64,000 nucleotides of DNA, taken from Leucobacter komagatae (lineage in GTDB: Bacteria > Actinomycetota > Actinomycetes > Actinomycetales > Microbacteriaceae). The notes below the pieces were generated by a model. That model did no database searches, was not told the DNA's origin, and worked only from the letters and a program-made list of their open reading frames with translations. The stretch is from the NCBI RefSeq assembly GCF_000834055.1, contig NZ_JXSQ01000004.1, positions 124,001 through 188,000 of the forward strand, read 5' to 3'. Positions 41,454 through 53,069 of this stretch are shown piece after piece. How positions within the stretch are numbered: the stretch's first letter is position 1; the number at the start of each line of letters is the position of its first letter. Position numbers and translations under genes: made by a program.

Positions 41454-42977
41454 ATGCTGGCAGCAAGAATGAACCGCGGTAATGACGACGACGGCACCCG
41501 CTCAGGCGATGCCCCTGACGAGGCCGTCGAGCCCTGGCCTGCCCCGACGGCCGGCGAGGCCGAGCAGACCGAACCGCGCGAGGTGGACGCGTACGTGCCG
41601 CTTCCCGGCTCGAAGTCCCTCACAGGCAGAGAGCTCATCCTCTCCGCTCTCGCTGACGGCACCGGCACGCTGCGCGTCCCGCTGCACTCGCGCGACACCG
41701 ACCTTATGGTCGAGGCACTCAGGCTCCTCGGCACCGAGATTTCGCCCCTCCGCGGCAAGAACCCGTACGGGCCAGACCTCCGCGTCACCCCGGCGACTGA
41801 ACTCACGGGCTCGACGAGCATCGACTGCGGCCTCGCGGGCACTGTCATGCGCTTCGTACCCCCGGTCGCAGCGCTCGCACTGGGACCCGTCGCATTCGAC
41901 GGTGACCCATACGCGCGCAAGCGGCCCATGCGCCCCGTTCTCGACGCGCTGCGGACGCTTGGCGCCGACATCTCCGACGAAAACCGCGGACTGCTCCCGT
42001 TCACCGTGCACGGCGCAGGCTCACTTCGCGGCGGCAGGGTAGAACTCGACGCGTCACTCTCGAGCCAGTTCGTCTCGGCGCTGCTGCTCTCAGCACCGCG
42101 CTTCGACGAGGGTGTGCACGTCGTGCACACCGGTGAGCGACTTCCGAGCGTCCCCCACATTGAGATGACACTTGAGGCGCTCCGCGCCCGCGGCGTAGCA
42201 GCCGACTCCCCCGCCCCAGGCGAATGGCGCGTGCACCCCGGGCCGATTGGCGCCCGAGAGATCACGATCGAGCCCGACCTCTCCAACGCCGCGCCGTTCC
42301 TCGCCGCAGCGATCGCGGTCGGCGGCTCGGTGACCATCCCGCACTGGCCGTCGGAGACGACACAGGTCGGAGACCAGCTCCGGCAGCTGCTGCCAGAGTT
42401 CGGTGCGACGGCGACCCTCGAGCAGGGCGCGCTCACGGTGACCGGCACGGGTGAAATCCGTGGCGTCAAGATCCACATGCCAGACGCGGGCGAGCTCTCC
42501 CCGACGCTCGTCGGCCTCGCGGCGCTCGCGGCGCTCCCACGCCCCGACGGCAGCCCCGGCGAGGGCAGCGAGATCACGGGGATCGGGCACACCCGTCACC
42601 ACGAGACCGACCGCATCGCAGCGCTCGTGGCGGAGATCAACGCGCTCGGTGGCCACGCTGAGGAACTCCCGGACGGCATCGCGATCCACCCCTCAGACAT
42701 GCACGGCGGGCTGTGGCACGCCTACGCCGACCACCGTATCGCGACGACCGGAGCGCTCATCGGGCTTGTCGTCCCCGGCGTTTTGATCGACGACATCGGC
42801 TGCACGTCGAAAACGTTGCCCGAGTTCCCGCAGCTCTGGGCAGAGATGCTCGGCTCGGATCTGGGAAGCGATCCACTCAGCACTGGCGTTGACCTCACCA
42901 CCGAGGGCCTCGCCGGCGCCGGCTGGACGCTCAACGGACTCGGCAAGACCGCCCGCGGCTTCCTCGAGGGGATCTAA
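41454..42977 (+). CDS. aroA: 3-phosphoshikimate 1-carboxyvinyltransferase (EPSP synthase)
   Basis: 507 aa including a ~40-residue acidic, disordered N-terminal extension before the enzyme starts (YVPLPGSKSLTGREL). Makes EPSP from shikimate-3-phosphate and PEP. Conserved elements: K and S of GSKS, CGLAGTVMRF, SSQFVSALLL, DLSNAAPFLAAAI, HETDRI and the C-terminal DHRIATTGAL. The usual GSKSxTNR motif reads GSKSLTGR, with Gly for Asn. Start ATG 41454; ATG 41469 is a short alternative. rsgA follows after five bases. aroA-rsgA near the sigR-rsrA pair is a known actinobacterial neighbourhood (in Mycobacterium tuberculosis sigH and aroA are close together). Confidence 0.94.
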   Translation: MLAARMNRGNDDDGTRSGDAPDEAVEPWPAPTAGEAEQTEPREVDAYVPLPGSKSLTGRELILSALADGTGTLRVPLHSRDTDLMVEALRLLGTEISPLRGKNPYGPDLRVTPATELTGSTSIDCGLAGTVMRFVPPVAALALGPVAFDGDPYARKRPMRPVLDALRTLGADISDENRGLLPFTVHGAGSLRGGRVELDASLSSQFVSALLLSAPRFDEGVHVVHTGERLPSVPHIEMTLEALRARGVAADSPAPGEWRVHPGPIGAREITIEPDLSNAAPFLAAAIAVGGSVTIPHWPSETTQVGDQLRQLLPEFGATATLEQGALTVTGTGEIRGVKIHMPDAGELSPTLVGLAALAALPRPDGSPGEGSEITGIGHTRHHETDRIAALVAEINALGGHAEELPDGIAIHPSDMHGGLWHAYADHRIATTGALIGLVVPGVLIDDIGCTSKTLPEFPQLWAEMLGSDLGSDPLSTGVDLTTEGLAGAGWTLNGLGKTARGFLEGI

Positions 42978-42981
42978 CCCG

Positions 42982-44073
42982 GTGAGCTGGTTCAACGTCG
43001 ACGACGATGACGATGCCCCGTACGGCGAGTACGCAGACCACGAGGTCAAGGCGCGCCCGAATCCGAAGGCAAACAAGCCGCGCACGAAGCGCCGGCCCGA
43101 GCACGCTGACGCGGTTGTAGGCATGGTCACTGCGGTGGATCGCGGGCGCTACACGGCGCTCGTCCCCGCAGTTCCCAAGGTCAAGGGCGGCCCGAAAGCA
43201 CAGCCCGAGCGCGTTGTCGTTGCGGCCCGCGCTCGCGAGCTCCGCAAGACCCCCATCGTCATCGGCGACCGCGTGCAGCTCGTCGGCGACGTCTCGGGCG
43301 AGGAGGGCAGCCTCTCGCGCATCGTCAGGGTCGAGGAGCGGGCCACGCTGCTGCGACGCAGCGCGGACGACAGCGACCGGGTCGAGCGGATCATGGTTGC
43401 CAACGCCGAGCAAATGCTCATCGTGGTTGCCGCGGCAAACCCCGAACCGCGCGTACGCCTGGTGGATCGCTACCTCGTCGCGGCCTACGACGCCGGGATC
43501 CAGCCCCTCATCTGTCTCACCAAGATCGACCTCGCCGATCCCGAACCGTTCCTCGAGAACTTCGCTGCCCTCGAGGTGCCCGTGTTCCGGTCCGCCCCTG
43601 GCGCATGGGAGGACGACTCCCCCACCGGCGTGCTGTCGCAGATCCGCGACACGCTCGCGGGCAAGACGACCGTGTTTGTCGGGCACTCTGGCGTGGGCAA
43701 ATCCACGCTCATCAACGCGCTCGTACCCGAGGCGGATCGCGCGACGGGCCACGTCAACGAGGTCACAGGGCGCGGACGCCACACCTCGTCCTCGTCCGTC
43801 GCGCTGCGCGCGCCGACGCCGGGTGCGGCCTCTGGCGAAACGGGTTGGGTCATCGATACTCCTGGCGTGCGCTCGTTCGGGCTCGGGCACGTCACCAGTG
43901 ACGGGATCCTGCGCGGTTTTACCGACCTCGTGCCACTGCTCGACGCGTGCCCCCGCGGCTGCTCGCATACCGAAGACGCCCCCGACTGCGAGCTCGACCT
44001 CGCGATCGCAGACGGCAGGCTCGACGCGATGGGCGCGCGGCGCGTGGAGTCGCTGCGCCGGCTGCTGAAGTAG
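42982..44073 (+). CDS. rsgA: ribosome small subunit-dependent GTPase A
   Basis: 363 aa from the GTG at 42982 (SWFNVDDDDDAPYGEY), with GAGGGG upstream inside the aroA end. Acidic N-terminus and basic stretch, an OB-fold RNA-binding domain (about residues 45-125), then a circularly permuted GTPase with the order G4 (LTKIDLAD), G1 (GHSGVGKSTLIN), G3 (DTPGVRSFG). The C-terminal zinc finger has ACPRGCSHTEDAPDCEL. It helps mature the 30S subunit. Probably co-transcribed with aroA. Confidence 0.93.
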   Translation: MSWFNVDDDDDAPYGEYADHEVKARPNPKANKPRTKRRPEHADAVVGMVTAVDRGRYTALVPAVPKVKGGPKAQPERVVVAARARELRKTPIVIGDRVQLVGDVSGEEGSLSRIVRVEERATLLRRSADDSDRVERIMVANAEQMLIVVAAANPEPRVRLVDRYLVAAYDAGIQPLICLTKIDLADPEPFLENFAALEVPVFRSAPGAWEDDSPTGVLSQIRDTLAGKTTVFVGHSGVGKSTLINALVPEADRATGHVNEVTGRGRHTSSSSVALRAPTPGAASGETGWVIDTPGVRSFGLGHVTSDGILRGFTDLVPLLDACPRGCSHTEDAPDCELDLAIADGRLDAMGARRVESLRRLLK

Positions 44074-44120
44074 CCCGTCAGTAGCCATTCTCCGGCGAGT
44101 GGTTCGCATACACTTGGACC

Positions 44121-45068
44121 ATGTCGGAGCACACACCGCAACACCAGCCTGTCTACCCAACGCAGCAGCCACGACAGGCGCCCGCGCCGGGGAGGGCGTC
44201 TGCCCAACCCCGCCCGCTCCCTGACCTCGCTCGCGGGTTCCACTCAGTCGTCGGGCTCACCCACCCGGTGATCGGGATCGTAATTCCCTGCGTTGCCCTA
44301 TTCCTGATCGGCGCCTACGGCATCGGCCTCGCGGCGCTCGCAGGACTCGCAGGGGTATCGCTCATGATCTGCCTCATCGGCTGGCTGTGCCTCCTCGCTG
44401 GAGTCATCACGAGCGCGTTGAGCGTTCGGCGTATGGTTGCCAACTATCCCGCCGCTGGCAGCCAGTTCAGCGTCTTGCTCTGGCTCGGTCTGGTGCTGCC
44501 GACCTGCGGCTTCCTGCTCATGGTCATTGCGCCAATCGTGTCGCCGTACACGTACCTCTCGGGCGCTTCAAACGCCATGCCGATGCTCGGGCTCTTCATC
44601 ATAGGCATCGCTCTGGTGCCCGCGGCAGGGCTCGCGCAGGCGTACAGCGTCCGCAGCCTCGAACGCAGCCACGGCCAGGCGGGAATCTCCGCGCTTTGGG
44701 CGCTTCAGCAGGGGCAGGTATCGCGGGAGCACGAATACCTCGCCGGGTTTGCGGTGCAGCGTCCGGCACCCCAGGCTGCTCCCCGTAACGTATACGGTGG
44801 CGCACCGCAGCAGCAGCCTCACGCGCATCAGGCGCAACAGCCACAGCAGCCACAGCAGCCGCAGCAGCCGCAGCAGCAACAGGGAACACACCAGCAGGGC
44901 TACGCACCACCACAGCAGGGATACGCACCGCCTCAGCAATGGCACGCAGCACCCCAGCCACGTCAGGCGCAGCCGCCAGTGCAGCCACCAGCGCAGCCGC
45001 AGGCACAGCTAGCAGCGCAGCCACCGGCGGCACCGCCAGTCCAGCCGGATTCCCCGAGTCAGCAGTAG
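44121..45068 (+). CDS. membrane protein with Gln/Pro-rich repetitive C-tail
   Basis: 315 aa; ATG at 44121. A Pro/Gln-rich N-terminus (about 1-40) is followed by four hydrophobic segments (about 50-70, 72-95, 115-140 and 150-175), then from about residue 220 a disordered tail of Q, P and A. The tail repeats units such as QQP and QQGYAPP, ending in PPVQPP-type stretches. The repeat is visible in DNA as CAGCAGCCA-type units near 44820-44890, prone to slippage. No enzymatic motif is seen. Similar tails occur in actinobacterial cell-envelope and septum proteins, but a role cannot be assigned. Confidence 0.75.
   Translation: MSEHTPQHQPVYPTQQPRQAPAPGRASAQPRPLPDLARGFHSVVGLTHPVIGIVIPCVALFLIGAYGIGLAALAGLAGVSLMICLIGWLCLLAGVITSALSVRRMVANYPAAGSQFSVLLWLGLVLPTCGFLLMVIAPIVSPYTYLSGASNAMPMLGLFIIGIALVPAAGLAQAYSVRSLERSHGQAGISALWALQQGQVSREHEYLAGFAVQRPAPQAAPRNVYGGAPQQQPHAHQAQQPQQPQQPQQPQQQQGTHQQGYAPPQQGYAPPQQWHAAPQPRQAQPPVQPPAQPQAQLAAQPPAAPPVQPDSPSQQ
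44812..44886. repeat. CAG/CCA-rich short repeats encoding poly-Gln/Pro
   Basis: Imperfect repeats of CAGCAGCC(A/G) encode runs of QQP in the tail of the membrane protein; length variation between strains is expected. Confidence 0.6.
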
Positions 45069-45123
45069 GCTGACGGGCTGGGCAGTACCCCGCGCTGTCG
45101 CCGAGCGCCGGTAGGCTGGAACC

Positions 45124-45597
45124 ATGACTGAACGCGTGATTCTTGAGCCAGGTACGCCCGCCCCCGACTTTGCCCTCCTCGATCAAGACGGCACTGAGCG
45201 TAAGCTGAGCGACTTCCGCGGCGAGAAGCTCGTGATCTTCTTCTACCCGCAGGCGATGACCCCAGCGTGCACGACCGAAGCCTGCGAGTTCCAGGAGTCA
45301 ACGGCTCCACTTGCGGCCGCCGGATACCGCGTGATCGGCATCTCGCGAGACAAGGTCGACAAGCTTCGTCGGTTTGCCGACCGTGATGGCCTGAAATACC
45401 CGCTGCTCAGCGACCCCGACACGGCGACGCACAGGGCATACGGCACCTTCGGCGAGAAGAACAGCTATGGCCGCATCGTCGAGGGTGTCATCCGCTCGAC
45501 CTTCGTCATCGACGCGGACGGAACGATCGAGCACGCGCTCTACAACATCAAGGCGACGGGGCACGTGGCCCGCATCGTGAAGCTCCTCGGGGCGTAA
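45124..45597 (+). CDS. bcp: thiol peroxidase of the BCP/PrxQ family
   Basis: 157 aa. Thioredoxin-fold peroxiredoxin reducing H2O2 and organic peroxides. Peroxidatic Cys49 lies in TPACTTEACEFQE and resolving Cys54 five residues on, the CxxxxC layout of atypical 2-Cys BCP. Other family residues: FYPQAMTPAC and GISRDKVDKLRRFADRDGLKYPLLSDPD. ATG at 45124. A hairpin terminator follows at 45681-45720. Such genes can belong to thiol-stress regulons, and sigR-rsrA lies 9 kb away, but no SigR promoter was established here. Confidence 0.93.
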   Translation: MTERVILEPGTPAPDFALLDQDGTERKLSDFRGEKLVIFFYPQAMTPACTTEACEFQESTAPLAAAGYRVIGISRDKVDKLRRFADRDGLKYPLLSDPDTATHRAYGTFGEKNSYGRIVEGVIRSTFVIDADGTIEHALYNIKATGHVARIVKLLGA

Positions 45598-45680
45598 CTC
45601 GCTTCGCGACCACCGAGCCAGCGCTGGGTCTGCATCGCGTCACCCGTGAGTTACCCCTGGTTCACCCGAGGTTCTCCCCT

Positions 45681-45720
45681 GAAGTGCCGCCACGGCCATT
45701 GCGCACCGTGGTGGCACTTC
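45681..45720. terminator. hairpin terminator between bcp and the convergent membrane protein
   Basis: 15-base arms GAAGTGCCGCCACGG / CCGTGGTGGCACTTC with one wobble and a 10-base loop. The 200-base gap around it shows no gene. Confidence 0.7.
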
Positions 45721-45797
45721 GTGCTTTCCGTGGCGTTACAGGCGCGGCAGCGGGCCCCTGGGGCGCGAGACTCAAACTTCGGGACTCGCGCGTCGGC

Positions 45798-46247
45798 TCA
45801 GCGTCCGCGCTCGGCCTCCGGGGCGCCAGCCTGACCTTCCCCGGCCTCGACGCCGGCAGGCCTTGCTGACGGCCCAATGAGGATCGCCGACACGAATCCG
45901 ATGATCGCGAGCGCGAGCAGCGCGACGCCGATCGCCGGGCTCCCGATGAGGCCCTGGAAGACTCCGACCGCTGCGGCAAGCATGAGCACGTGAATCGTGA
46001 CGGCCGACCCGCGCACCCAGGATCCGCTGCGTCGCATGGCCCCGACGAGCGTCGCCGCCAGCCACACGCAGCACAACATCATGCTGACGAGCAGGCTCAC
46101 CCACAGTGGCAGCAGGGCCTCACGCTCTGGTCCTGCCGCGGGAAACGTTGGGATCATCGTGACGACGAGAATCGCGCCGAGCACCAATTCGGCTGCGAGT
46201 ACTGCGGTGAGCGTAAACCAAGCAGAACGAGACCGCATTTTTGTCAC
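45798..46247 (-). CDS. small four-helix membrane protein, unknown function
   Basis: 149 aa; GTG at 46247 has AGGTG five bases upstream, better supported than the ATG nine bases later. Four hydrophobic segments (about residues 10-32, 45-67, 80-100 and 105-125) and a hydrophilic Gly/Glu/Ala-rich C-terminus (GVEAGEGQAGAPEAERGR). No recognised domain. The 219-base region upstream, shared with whiB, is unusually AT-rich for this window and probably holds both promoters. Confidence 0.65.
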   Translation of the reverse strand: MTKMRSRSAWFTLTAVLAAELVLGAILVVTMIPTFPAAGPEREALLPLWVSLLVSMMLCCVWLAATLVGAMRRSGSWVRGSAVTIHVLMLAAAVGVFQGLIGSPAIGVALLALAIIGFVSAILIGPSARPAGVEAGEGQAGAPEAERGR

Positions 46248-46466
46248 AGCACCTATCCATTTCCTGAAACAACTGTAAAAAGCCTATTGTCTTTCGTTCA
46301 CTTCCATGGAAGCATATATTCATCAGAGTTTCGCGCACGCCGGTGTGAGCATTCTCATGTCACGTTGGCAAATAGACACCGCGCGATCTCTCTCAGGCTA
46401 CCCGGCCTTTGCTGATTAGCGCGTGTACAGAATGAGCATCGCACGTGCGACGCAGAGGAGGTAAGT

Positions 46467-46715
46467 ATGGATTGGCGTGAACAGGCAGCGTGCCTAACCG
46501 TAGATCCGGAGCTGTTCTTTCCGGTTGGAAACACCGGGCCAGCTGTGGATCAGATCGAGCGAGCGAAGGCCGTCTGCGCCCGCTGCCCGGTTACGGAGAT
46601 GTGCCTCCAGTACGCAATGGACACCGGCCAGGATTCTGGTGTCTGGGGCGGCCTGAGCGAGGACGAGCGCCGCGCACTCAAGCGCCGCGCAGCACGCGCG
46701 CGCCGCGCATCCTAA
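46467..46715 (+). CDS. WhiB-family Fe-S transcription regulator
   Basis: 82 aa. The four Fe-S Cys are C9, C37, C40 and C46 (CARCPVTEMC), followed by the family beta-turn GVWGGLSEDER and a basic DNA-binding tail (RRALKRRAARARR). Short length and the motif set resemble WhiB1-type proteins, which bind sigma-A region 4 and respond to NO through the [4Fe-4S] cluster. The ATG has GAGGAGG upstream. Exact WhiB class is not certain. Monocistronic, ending at a strong terminator. Confidence 0.93.
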   Translation: MDWREQAACLTVDPELFFPVGNTGPAVDQIERAKAVCARCPVTEMCLQYAMDTGQDSGVWGGLSEDERRALKRRAARARRAS

Positions 46716-46726
46716 GCACCGCGTAG

Positions 46727-46773
46727 TACACGAACGGGCTCCCACCTCAGCGAGGTGGGAGCCCGTTTGTGTA
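46727..46773 (+). terminator. strong terminator of the whiB-family gene
   Basis: 22-base arms (46727-46748 and 46752-46773) paired over their whole length with one wobble and a three-base loop; core GGGCTCCCACCTC / GAGGTGGGAGCCC followed by GTTTGTGT. Confidence 0.9.
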
Positions 46774-46832
46774 CCCGCCGCATGTGGGCGCCGCGCGCCG
46801 CCCGTGCGGCGCGTCCACCCCTCCCGGATACG

Positions 46833-46868
46833 CAGAAGGCTCCGACCCGCGCGGGTCGGAGCCTTCTG
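46833..46868 (-). terminator. terminator of argG
   Basis: Perfect 16-bp arms CAGAAGGCTCCGACCC / GGGTCGGAGCCTTCTG with a four-base loop, ten bases downstream of the argG stop. Confidence 0.88.
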
Positions 46869-46878
46869 TCACTAGTGG

Positions 46879-50264
<3,386 letters not shown>

Positions 50265-50327
50265 ATCCCAACGCTACCTCGCGCCAGCCCGTGAGAGCTG
50301 AGATGAGGCTATTCGAAAGCTGTTTTG

Positions 50328-50375
50328 CCTCCCGTTTGGCGCCCCGCGGAGGGTTGCGGAACACCAAACGGGAGG
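50328..50375. terminator. hairpin between two minus-strand genes
   Basis: Perfect 12-bp arms CCTCCCGTTTGG / CCAAACGGGAGG with a 24-base loop, ten bases after the stop of the ABC-2-like gene. Confidence 0.55.
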
Positions 50376-50385
50376 GCAGCCGAGG

Positions 50386-51429
50386 CTACGACGCTGCCGG
50401 CGCCAGCGCGGCGCGGCTCTCACGCCACGCGCCCAATGCGTAGCAGCCGGCGCCCAGCAGCGCCCACGCCGCGAGCGCCAGCGCGGGAAGCAACGCCGTC
50501 GACCCATCGAAGAATCCGACATTTCGCAGCAGCGCTCCGGTTGCCCCCGGGGGCAGCCACTGCCCGATTCCGCCCCACGGCGAAGGAAGCAGCTCGGTCG
50601 CGGTCGTGAGCCCCGAGAGCGGGTTGCCGAGCAGGATGAGAATCATCGCAGCGATCACGATGCCAACCCCGCGAAGCAATCGCTGAAGGCCGAGTACGAG
50701 CAGGCTCGTTGCCGCGATGCCGAGCATGCCAGCAGCTGCGAGTGCTGGATAGCTCCCCTCGAAGGTGCCGAACCAGAACCGTAGCACAGCGGTCATGGCT
50801 GCCCCACCGAGGACCGCAAAGCTCAGCGCTGCGATGATCCTCGTTTTGCTGCCGCGTACGGTCGCGATGATGCCAACGGCCGCGATCCAGCCGCCGAGCG
50901 CGATCGGCAGCGCTCCGGCGGACAGACCGATCCCACGCGGATCGTCGGCAGTGAACGGCACCGGGTCGGAAACGGTGACCGGGAGGCCCGCGGTCGCACC
51001 GATGCGCTCCCCCATGTCCCTGACGAACGTCGACATCGAGGCGCCCGTCGCGGTGGGGGCGAGCACGCGCAGTTCGGTTTCTTCGACAACGATCGCGCCC
51101 ACCGCCTCGCGGCCACGGAGCAGATCTGTGGCCGCGGCCTCATCCGCTACCTCTGTCCACGCGATCGCGTCTGGCGCCATCGTGTCGGCGGCGGCTCGCA
51201 GCTGCGCGGCGACCGGTTCAGGTGCGACGAGCGCCACGGGCACGTCACGCGGTTCGGCCCGCAGCCCGGGAAGCGCGAACGCGACGAGAAACGCGACGAG
51301 GATGACGACGAGTAGCCCGACGACTCCCATCACTTTGAGTGGCGAGGCACTCGCCTCGCTTGCGGCGGAGGCCCCACCGGCACCAGGATCAGCGCTCTGG
51401 GAGACGGCCGTCTCGGGAATTGTGGACAT
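50386..51429 (-). CDS. ABC-2-like multi-spanning membrane protein
   Basis: 347 aa. A polar Ala/Ser-rich N-terminus, one helix at about residues 33-52, an extracellular domain of about 130 residues (VPVALVAPEPVAAQLRAAADTM onward) and then five to six helices. The layout resembles YhgE/Pip and DUF3533-type ABC-2 proteins, which lack a recognised substrate. There is no ATPase partner gene nearby. It is divergent from a TetR gene with a 19-bp palindrome between, so it is probably an inducible export or envelope-stress protein. Confidence 0.75.
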   Translation of the reverse strand: MSTIPETAVSQSADPGAGGASAASEASASPLKVMGVVGLLVVILVAFLVAFALPGLRAEPRDVPVALVAPEPVAAQLRAAADTMAPDAIAWTEVADEAAATDLLRGREAVGAIVVEETELRVLAPTATGASMSTFVRDMGERIGATAGLPVTVSDPVPFTADDPRGIGLSAGALPIALGGWIAAVGIIATVRGSKTRIIAALSFAVLGGAAMTAVLRFWFGTFEGSYPALAAAGMLGIAATSLLVLGLQRLLRGVGIVIAAMILILLGNPLSGLTTATELLPSPWGGIGQWLPPGATGALLRNVGFFDGSTALLPALALAAWALLGAGCYALGAWRESRAALAPAAS

Positions 51430-51467
51430 AACGTTGCCTCTTTCCGTGGGTCACACCACATCGACAC

Positions 51468-51486
51468 AAGATACGGAGCGTATCTT
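51468..51486. promoter_or_regulatory. perfect palindromic operator for the TetR regulator at 51549
   Basis: AAGATACGGAGCGTATCTT: two perfect 8-bp arms with a three-base centre, in the 119-bp divergent region between the membrane protein and tetR. Confidence 0.75.
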
Positions 51487-51548
51487 ATTCGAGGTAACAG
51501 TAACATGGATCCAACAGACACCGACAGCGGACCACAGGGAGAACGGGC

Positions 51549-52175
51549 ATGCCAAAAGAGGCGAAGGGAGATCCTCCCGCGCAGCCGACCCGAAGACGCG
51601 ACGAGGTACTCCTTCGCGCGATCTTTGACGCGACCATCGCCGAGCTTCAAGACGCCGGCTTCCACGGCGTGACGTTTGAGGGCGTCGCTCGACGCGCGCA
51701 GACCAGCAAACCCGTGCTGTATCGGCGCTTCCAGAGCAGGGCCGAGCTCGTCGCGGCAGCGATCGACGCGCGCCTCCCCCTCCCCACTGAGCCGCGCTAC
51801 ACCGGCCCGCTGCGCGAACAGCTCCTCGAGCTCTTCGCGCTCCACGAGGGGCGCTACCAGCAACTGGGCGCCGGCGTCGTCCGTGGGCTCCTCGCTGAGC
51901 TTCCACAGGCGCACTCAACCGCAATGCTCGCAGAGGGCGCGGAGAAAATGCTTCCGCCGCTGCGGGCGCTCATTCGCTCGGCTTCCGAGCGCGGCGAACT
52001 CGGCCCCGAACCGATCCCTGAGACGGTGATCGCCTCGGCCATGTCGCTTCTGCGCTACGAGTTCCTCACCATCGGAAGGGTCCCCGAACGATCCGAGATC
52101 GAGACACTCCTCGACCTCATATATCTTCCACTGCTCAAGCTTCACTCCGGCGCGATTGCGCTCGCGCCGGAGTGA
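51549..52175 (+). CDS. TetR family regulator
   Basis: 208 aa; ATG at 51549 follows AGGGAGAAC. The HTH at about residues 18-62 reads TIAELQDAGFHGVTFEGVAR and TSKPVLYRRFQSRAELV. The C-terminal domain has ALFALHEGRYQ-type helices of the TetR_C group. A perfect palindrome lies between it and the divergent ABC-2-like gene, the probable target. Its final codons (HSGAIALAPE) double as the first arm and loop of a terminator hairpin. Confidence 0.92.
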   Translation: MPKEAKGDPPAQPTRRRDEVLLRAIFDATIAELQDAGFHGVTFEGVARRAQTSKPVLYRRFQSRAELVAAAIDARLPLPTEPRYTGPLREQLLELFALHEGRYQQLGAGVVRGLLAELPQAHSTAMLAEGAEKMLPPLRALIRSASERGELGPEPIPETVIASAMSLLRYEFLTIGRVPERSEIETLLDLIYLPLLKLHSGAIALAPE

Positions 52176-52177
52176 AG
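52140..52177. terminator. bidirectional terminator embedded in the 3' end of tetR
   Basis: Perfect 16-bp arms CTTCACTCCGGCGCGA / TCGCGCCGGAGTGAAG (52140-52155, 52162-52177) include the tetR stop codon; the convergent aldo/keto reductase ends eight bases away. Confidence 0.8.
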
Positions 52178-52183
52178 CGCGGG

Positions 52184-53020
52184 CTAGCGCACGTCCATCT
52201 CGTGCGGGTTCGTGCCAAAGTTGTGCTGCACATCGAGCGCGTCAATCGCGCTCATCTCGGCTGCGGTGAGCTCGAAGTCGAAGATCCGCGCGTTCTCGAC
52301 GAGGCGTTCCGGGCGCACGGTCTTCGGGAAGATGATGCGGTCCTGCTGCACGTGCCAGCGAAGGATCACCTGCGCCGGGGTCTTGCCGTGTGCTGCGGCG
52401 GGCTCAACGAGCGCCGGCCGCTCGAAGAGGTCTGACTTGCCCTGTGCGAGCGGGCCCCACGCCTCAACGCGAATCCCCTTCGAGTTGCAGTACTCAACGA
52501 GCTCGCGGCGCTGGTGCAGCGGGTGCAACTCGATCTGGTTCACGGTTGGCACAATGCCGGTCTCGGAGATGATCTCTTCGAGGTCCGAGATCTCAAAGTT
52601 CGAGACGCCAATCGAAGTCGCCCGGCCAGACTCATGGATGTTGATGAGCGACCGCCACGCGGTGAGCGCCTCGCCGAACATCGGCTGCGGCCAGTGCACG
52701 AGGTACAGGTCGACGCGGTCGAGTCCCAGCTTGTCGAGGCTCTCCTGGAAGGCCTCCTCGCCGCGGGTCTGGTCGCTGTTCCACAGCTTCGTGGTGACGA
52801 ACAGCTCCTCCCGTGGCACCCCGCTTGCGGCGATCGCGGCGCCGACCTCGGCCTCGTTGCGGTAGATCGCAGCGGTGTCGATGTGGCGGTAACCCACCTC
52901 GATGGACTCCTCTACGACGCGCTGCGCTTCGCCGGGGTCGACCTTAAACACACCGACGCCGAGCTGGGGGATCTCGGTGCCATCGTGCAGTGAAATGTTG
53001 GGGATTGATAGCTTGCTCAT
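52184..53020 (-). CDS. aldo/keto reductase (2,5-diketo-D-gluconate reductase type)
   Basis: 278 aa from the ATG at 53020 (MSKLSIPNIS) with AAGGAG five bases upstream. AKR5-like TIM barrel: catalytic tetrad D48, Y53 (HIDTAAIYRNE), K78 (VTTKLWN) and H109 (YLVHWP). GVSNFEISDLEEI and VNQIELHPLHQRRELVEYC are further signatures; the C-terminal IFPKTVRPERLVEN binds the NADPH phosphate. It reduces small aldehydes or ketones; the substrate is unknown. Divergent from hrpA. Confidence 0.94.
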   Translation of the reverse strand: MSKLSIPNISLHDGTEIPQLGVGVFKVDPGEAQRVVEESIEVGYRHIDTAAIYRNEAEVGAAIAASGVPREELFVTTKLWNSDQTRGEEAFQESLDKLGLDRVDLYLVHWPQPMFGEALTAWRSLINIHESGRATSIGVSNFEISDLEEIISETGIVPTVNQIELHPLHQRRELVEYCNSKGIRVEAWGPLAQGKSDLFERPALVEPAAAHGKTPAQVILRWHVQQDRIIFPKTVRPERLVENARIFDFELTAAEMSAIDALDVQHNFGTNPHEMDVR

Positions 53021-53069
53021 GTGCACTCCTTTGGGTCGGACTCGAAGTCAGTCTACGACTCGCGCGATA

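Noticed and set aside
35929-45597. SigR-type promoters (GGAAT-N18-GTT) before sigR or bcp
   Set aside because: I did not find a matching pair at a sensible distance by eye, so none is reported.
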